From Megasphaera geminata F0357 (lineage in GTDB: Bacteria; Bacillota; Negativicutes; Veillonellales; Megasphaeraceae): DNA of 39,515 nt. Positions 36,161 to 39,515 of the stretch are shown in pieces. The stretch is from positions 3,249 through 42,763 of the forward strand of contig NZ_JH417603.1 of assembly GCF_000239275.1 (NCBI RefSeq), written 5' to 3'. The notes under the pieces are model-generated. The model did not search any database. It saw only the letters and a program-made list of their open reading frames with translations, and was not told the origin of the DNA. Positions within the stretch are counted from its first letter, which is position 1; each line of letters starts with the position of its first letter. The position numbers and the translations under genes were made by a program.

Positions 36161-37270
36161 TTACTCCTTGTATACGCGCCGTATCTCGGCCGCATCCGTA
36201 AGGCCCGAACCGATACTCCGACGGATGGATTCGGAAAACAACAGCCCTTCACCGGCAAGACGCTGCATTTCTCCTTCGCTTTTTCCGCTGCGTATGGCGT
36301 TACGCAGCGACGCATTCATCGGTACGACTTCACTGATACACAGGCGGCCGCCGTAGCCGCTGCCGTGACATGCTTCACAGCCTTTGCCGCCGCAGACAGA
36401 GCACTTTCTGCGCACCAGTCTCTGCGCCATAAGGCATAACAGGGCGTCTGCAAGCAAATACGGCTCAATCCCCATGTCGATAAGGCGTCCCGGGGCATGC
36501 AGCGCCGTTGCCGCGTGCAGCGTACTGAGAACAAGATGTCCCGTTAACGCCGCACGCACGGCGATGGTCGCCGTTTCGCCGTCCCTGATTTCACCGATGA
36601 CGAGGATATCGGGATCCTGCCGCAAGAGGGCACGCAACCCCTGAGGAAATTCCACACCGCCCTTGGCATTGACCTGGCTTTGGCTGAACCCGTTTATCTT
36701 ATACTCTACCGGATCTTCAAGCGTGGCTATGCTGACGGCATCACTGTCCAGTTCGCGCAGCGCCGCATACAATGTCGTCGTTTTCCCGCTGCCTGTGGGG
36801 CCGCAAATAATAACGAGGCCGTTCGTATACGTCAATGCGCCGCGTATAAGAGCCACGCCCCGTTCGGGCAAGCCCAGCCCGTCTAAACTAAGCTCTGCCG
36901 TCCGGCTGCCGAGAATACGAATAACCGCCTTTTCACCGCGAACCGTCGGCATCGTGCTGAGCCTAAGGTCCGTTTTCACCGCCCCGCTCTCCCAAAGGAT
37001 GCGCCCGTCCTGCGGCAGCCGTTTATTGGCGATATCAAGGCCGGCCATGATTTTCAGGCGGATCAGAAAAGGTTCACCCTTTTCCGGCGGCGCCGCGGCC
37101 ACCGTATACAGAACGCCGTCGAACCGGCACCGCACTCTTACACTCTCATCCAACGGCTCAATATGAATGTCACTGGCTCCTTCCCTGACGGCGTAGCCGA
37201 GAAGCCGATCCAATAAGTCCTGCGCCGTACCGGTTATGCCCTCTTTCTCCGTCCATATGCAGTTCTCCAT
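36161..37270 (-). CDS. pilB: Pilus extension ATPase, GspE/PilB-like (compact)
   Basis: A 369-residue assembly ATPase. The middle domain has ASDIHIEPLDESVRVRCRFDG. Walker A GPTGSGKTTT is at about 157-166, followed by ATLEDPVEYKINGFSQSQVN, Walker B ILVIGEIRDGETA, and a zinc-binding CSVCGGKGCEAC (CxxC-x4-CxxC) near residues 290-301, diagnostic of extension ATPases. It lacks the 150-200-residue N-terminal domain of PilB that contacts platform or c-di-GMP partners, and so resembles ComGA. First gene of the operon; ATG 37270 preferred over a GTG three codons earlier. Confidence 0.88.
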   Translation of the reverse strand: MENCIWTEKEGITGTAQDLLDRLLGYAVREGASDIHIEPLDESVRVRCRFDGVLYTVAAAPPEKGEPFLIRLKIMAGLDIANKRLPQDGRILWESGAVKTDLRLSTMPTVRGEKAVIRILGSRTAELSLDGLGLPERGVALIRGALTYTNGLVIICGPTGSGKTTTLYAALRELDSDAVSIATLEDPVEYKINGFSQSQVNAKGGVEFPQGLRALLRQDPDILVIGEIRDGETATIAVRAALTGHLVLSTLHAATALHAPGRLIDMGIEPYLLADALLCLMAQRLVRRKCSVCGGKGCEACHGSGYGGRLCISEVVPMNASLRNAIRSGKSEGEMQRLAGEGLLFSESIRRSIGSGLTDAAEIRRVYKE

Positions 37271-37369
37271 ATGCTTCACCGCCCTACACCTGCATCATAA
37301 CGCGCTGCGGGCTAAAATTGCGGATTTTAAGTAACTTCTAATCCGGGAAAGGGAAAGTTTAATTTCCCC

Positions 37370-37397
37370 TTAATCTGCACGGTTCCTATGGTATAAT
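37370..37397 (+). promoter_or_regulatory. Possible promoter of the AsmA-like gene
   Basis: TTAATC (37370-37375), 16 bases, TATAAT (37392-37397), 39 bases before the ATG. A GGGAAA-6-TTTCCC palindrome (37351-37368) abuts the -35 and could be an operator shared with the divergent pilus operon. Confidence 0.5.
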
Positions 37398-37436
37398 AAG
37401 TCAGTACATCTTCTTATTTTGAAAGTCGTGAAACCT

Positions 37437-38984
37437 ATGAAAAACCCATTTTCCGAAGGACACAGCAGGGTACGCGCCTGGGGTAAACGGGCCGCCGTTA
37501 TCTTCTGCACGGCGGCGGCGGTCCTTTTTATCCTGGCTCTGTCCGCTTCGCACGGCGCAGCCTTTATTTTTAACCGGGTCATGGCGGATCAGTCGGTGGT
37601 CAAGGGTACGATTACGGTAAACACCCTTTCCGCCGATATCCGCGGCCGTGTTAATTTTACCGATCTTGAATGGAATACGCCGGACGGCAAACGTATTCTC
37701 TACGTACCGTCCGGCAGTTTCCGCGTTAATCCGTGGGACTTTATTCTTCATAAACGCATAAAAACGACAACCTTGCGCGAAATAACCTTAAACGACTCCG
37801 TCGTCTCCGTACAATTCGACAAAAACATGCAGGCCGACATCATCCCCCGCCCGGATGACGCTGAAAACGGAGGCGGCACGCCGAAAACACTGGACGAGAA
37901 ACTCCGCAATCTTAACGTAAAAGGGAAAAAATTCAATATCCTCCTTACCCTGAATAATTGCCGTTTTGAAGCGTATCACGAAAACCGCTATTATGCCATG
38001 TCTTCCGTCGATGCGTCCATACGCTTAAAGTCAAACGAAGTGCTGAGCGTGGACTTTGCATCCGGCCCGTTCCAGGGCACTTCCGTCGGTGACGGCATTA
38101 CCGTACAGGGACGGATCAATTTACGCCCGGATATGCCGGAACTGGACCTGTCCGTGAATTTTCTCAACGTTGATCCTTCCTCCCTCGGTTTCGGCCGGGC
38201 CATTCATGATCCGCTAACCTTAAAAACATATTTCACCGGTCCCGCGGCTCATCCGCAGGCGGCGGGAAAACTGTCCATGGAAAAACTGTCCATTCCTGCT
38301 CTGGACTTTACAAATGTCAACGGCGACATCACCTACAACGACGGTATTTTCACATTTACAAATGTCACTGCCGATGTATACAACGGTAAACTCACGGCCC
38401 ACGGCGATTATGACATCAGTACGCGGGCTTACCATATATGGGGCAGGGGCACAGGCCTTGACAGCCGCGTCGCTTTAAAGCGGATAGAGTTCAAATGTTT
38501 TGTAGATATGGACATTACCATGGAATGTGACGGCAATCCGGAGGATCTCCTCACATACGGCACCTTTTCTTCCGGCAAAGGCCACTATTCCCTCATCCAT
38601 TTCAACTCCATTACCGGGAGTTTCTCGAACAGGCGGAGGCATCTCGATTTTTACGATATCGCCATCAATACGAAATTCGGGCTGATCACGACGGACGCGC
38701 TTCATATCATTAACGGCCACGTCGTTCTCAGCGACATTAATGTCGTCTTTCCCGGCGAGCTCCGTACCTTTAACCTTTTTTCGCCGAACAGTTCCGACGA
38801 TACGTGGCAAAACACGAAAGAGAACATGAAAGCCGTCCGGGAAAACATAAAAAGCCTGAAAGAAGGCATGCGCCGTTTTAAAAATACGGAGGATCAATTA
38901 AAAGAAGATATGGATGCTGTCAAAGAAAATAAACGGCGCATAAAAGAAAGCCTGCACCGCGCCGAATCGGCAATTTCGCCGTAA
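37437..38984 (+). CDS. AsmA/TamB-like envelope protein
   Basis: A 515-residue protein: a basic N-terminus, one membrane helix (about residues 18-40), then a long beta-rich extracytoplasmic region with repeated short strands. Examples are GRVNFTDLEWNTPDGKRILYV, the IRLKSNEVLSVDFASGPFQG stretch, and VNGDITYNDGIFTFTNVTADVYNGKLTAHGDYDI, the last being a typical AsmA/DUF748 C-terminal repeat. A charged C-terminal coiled coil (about 455-510) is unusual for the family. AsmA-like proteins bridge the envelope and move or organise phospholipids in diderm bacteria; that role is inferred. No strong ribosome-binding site; ATG 37437 chosen over a TTG six codons earlier. Stands alone, divergent from the pilus operon. 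Confidence 0.72.
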   Translation: MKNPFSEGHSRVRAWGKRAAVIFCTAAAVLFILALSASHGAAFIFNRVMADQSVVKGTITVNTLSADIRGRVNFTDLEWNTPDGKRILYVPSGSFRVNPWDFILHKRIKTTTLREITLNDSVVSVQFDKNMQADIIPRPDDAENGGGTPKTLDEKLRNLNVKGKKFNILLTLNNCRFEAYHENRYYAMSSVDASIRLKSNEVLSVDFASGPFQGTSVGDGITVQGRINLRPDMPELDLSVNFLNVDPSSLGFGRAIHDPLTLKTYFTGPAAHPQAAGKLSMEKLSIPALDFTNVNGDITYNDGIFTFTNVTADVYNGKLTAHGDYDISTRAYHIWGRGTGLDSRVALKRIEFKCFVDMDITMECDGNPEDLLTYGTFSSGKGHYSLIHFNSITGSFSNRRRHLDFYDIAINTKFGLITTDALHIINGHVVLSDINVVFPGELRTFNLFSPNSSDDTWQNTKENMKAVRENIKSLKEGMRRFKNTEDQLKEDMDAVKENKRRIKESLHRAESAISP

Positions 38985-39031
38985 TCTCCATATGGCCGGA
39001 ACTCCGAGCCGCACCCGGACAGAAGGATGAT

Positions 39032-39085
39032 TATAGAAAACCGTCAGTATGACCTGCTAAGGTCATTAACTGACGGTTTTCTATA
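39032..39085. terminator. Strong hairpin terminator after the AsmA-like gene
   Basis: A 17-base perfect arm pair (39032-39048 with 39069-39085) continued by ATGACC/GGTCAT around TGCTAA; the arms carry A4/T4 tracts, so it may work both ways. Confidence 0.75.
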
Positions 39086-39130
39086 CGTTACATTTAAACA
39101 CGTATTGCAAGTGCCGTTTCCGATTGCAGA

Positions 39131-39180
39131 CAAAAAAGAAAGGCTGTCAACGTAACTGTTGTTTACATTGACAGCCTTTC
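39131..39180 (-). terminator. Rho-independent terminator after tRNA-Ser
   Basis: Minus strand: a 13-base perfect arm (39180-39168 with 39150-39138) around a 17-base loop, followed by six T. Confidence 0.85.
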
Positions 39181-39248
39181 ATGGGAGGGGTATATACTTG
39201 TTCCCCCTCTATTTTGTATCTGTATACTCCTGCCTGATTTAAGTACAA

Positions 39249-39337
39249 TGGCGGAGCGGGTGGGATTCGAACCCACGAGACCTTTCGGCCTAACTGATTT
39301 CGAGTCAGCCCCGTTATGACCACTTCGATACCGCTCC
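39249..39337 (-). tRNA. tRNA-Ser (anticodon CGA)
   Basis: An 89-base class II tRNA on the minus strand: acceptor GGAGCGG/CCGCTCC, discriminator G and an encoded CCA. The anticodon loop CTCGAAA gives anticodon CGA; a long variable arm (GGCCGAAAGGTC) and T loop GTTCGAATC are present. Reads UCG serine codons. Confidence 0.96.
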
Positions 39338-39351
39338 GTACATACTCTGAC

Positions 39352-39380
39352 AGTGTATCATGCTTTGAAATGGACGTCAA
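39352..39380 (-). promoter_or_regulatory. Predicted promoter of tRNA-Ser
   Basis: Minus strand TTGACG (39380-39375), 17 bases, TACACT (39357-39352), 14 bases before the tRNA. Confidence 0.7.
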
Positions 39381-39515
39381 GCAAGGACCCGCCGGAATAA
39401 AACGGGTTCCGTATTAAAGTTTATGCGCGCATTGCAACGCGGCATACAGCCGGTAAACGTATACGGGAAAACACCGGACCGTCCGCCCGAGAAATCGTGC
39501 TCACAAAAACGGCCG
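39381..39515. other. Unassigned window end
   Basis: Short open frames run to the edge on both strands but none shows a ribosome-binding site or a recognisable protein. An imperfect GGACCCG/CGGGTTCC hairpin lies near 39384-39409. Nothing else supportable. Confidence 0.3.

Noticed and set aside
29721-37270. Pilus operon considered as a type II secretion system
   Set aside because: A PilT-like retraction ATPase and PilM/N-type genes are present and no secretin or GspC is seen, so a pilus or competence machine is more likely.
39147-39380. A 77-codon minus-strand frame at the right end
   Set aside because: It is the translation of tRNA-Ser and its flanking terminator and promoter.

Overview
The window reads as a chromosomal segment of a diderm Firmicute of the class Negativicutes, most like the Veillonellales (Megasphaera/Anaeroglobus/Dialister type). 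This is inferred from the gene mix: the miaB-mutS-mutL-miaA order, an F-type ATP synthase operon headed by atpZ and atpI, etfBA, WecA/WecB undecaprenyl-linked sugar enzymes, and an AsmA/TamB-like envelope protein in an otherwise Firmicute-like genome. The genus is a guess. Base composition is even and nothing looks recently acquired: no insertion sequence, prophage, CRISPR array or integrase was seen.

Layout. 1-8472 (minus): one tightly packed operon, miaB > mutS > mutL > RsmJ-like methyltransferase > miaA > aluminium-resistance/methionine gamma-lyase family enzyme (runs off the left edge). 9001-9882 (plus): an EamA-type exporter, separated by a strong bidirectional hairpin from a convergent MalY/PatB-type aminotransferase (10124-11337, minus). 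11639-18668 (minus): complete ATP synthase operon atpZ-I-B-E-F-H-A-G-D-C. 18894-21107 (minus): wecA and wecB. 21248-22891 (minus): phosphoglucomutase, divergent from exonuclease III (23023-23776, plus), which is followed by tRNA-Leu(UAG) and a tandem-repeat lipoprotein. 24671-26468 (minus): etfB-etfA. 26650-29552 (minus): shikimate-kinase-like gene, pfkA and an amino-acid ABC permease and ATPase. 29721-37270 (minus): an eleven-gene type IV pilus/competence-like operon. 37437-38984 (plus): the AsmA-like protein. 39249-39337 (minus): tRNA-Ser(CGA).

How it works together. The left operon couples DNA mismatch repair with tRNA and rRNA modification; MiaA and MiaB act in sequence on A37 of the same tRNAs. 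The pilus operon encodes extension and retraction ATPases, a platform protein, a major pilin, four minor pseudopilins, a small prepilin peptidase and PilM/N/O-like scaffold proteins, but no secretin. ATP synthase, EtfAB, PfkA and Pgm are core anaerobic energy and carbon metabolism.

Main caution and main observation: nine single-base frameshifts interrupt eight otherwise well-conserved genes (mutS, patB, atpG, atpB, xth twice, the lipoprotein, the prepilin peptidase, pilN). Each can be repaired by changing one base, and almost all lie in short homopolymers. Two fall in the ATP synthase, so uncorrected sequencing error is the simplest explanation; because one is in mutS itself, a genuine mutator lineage is the interesting alternative. 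Interrupted genes are given below as single spanning features. No clearly new biological system is present; the most unusual locus is the compact, secretin-less pilus operon.
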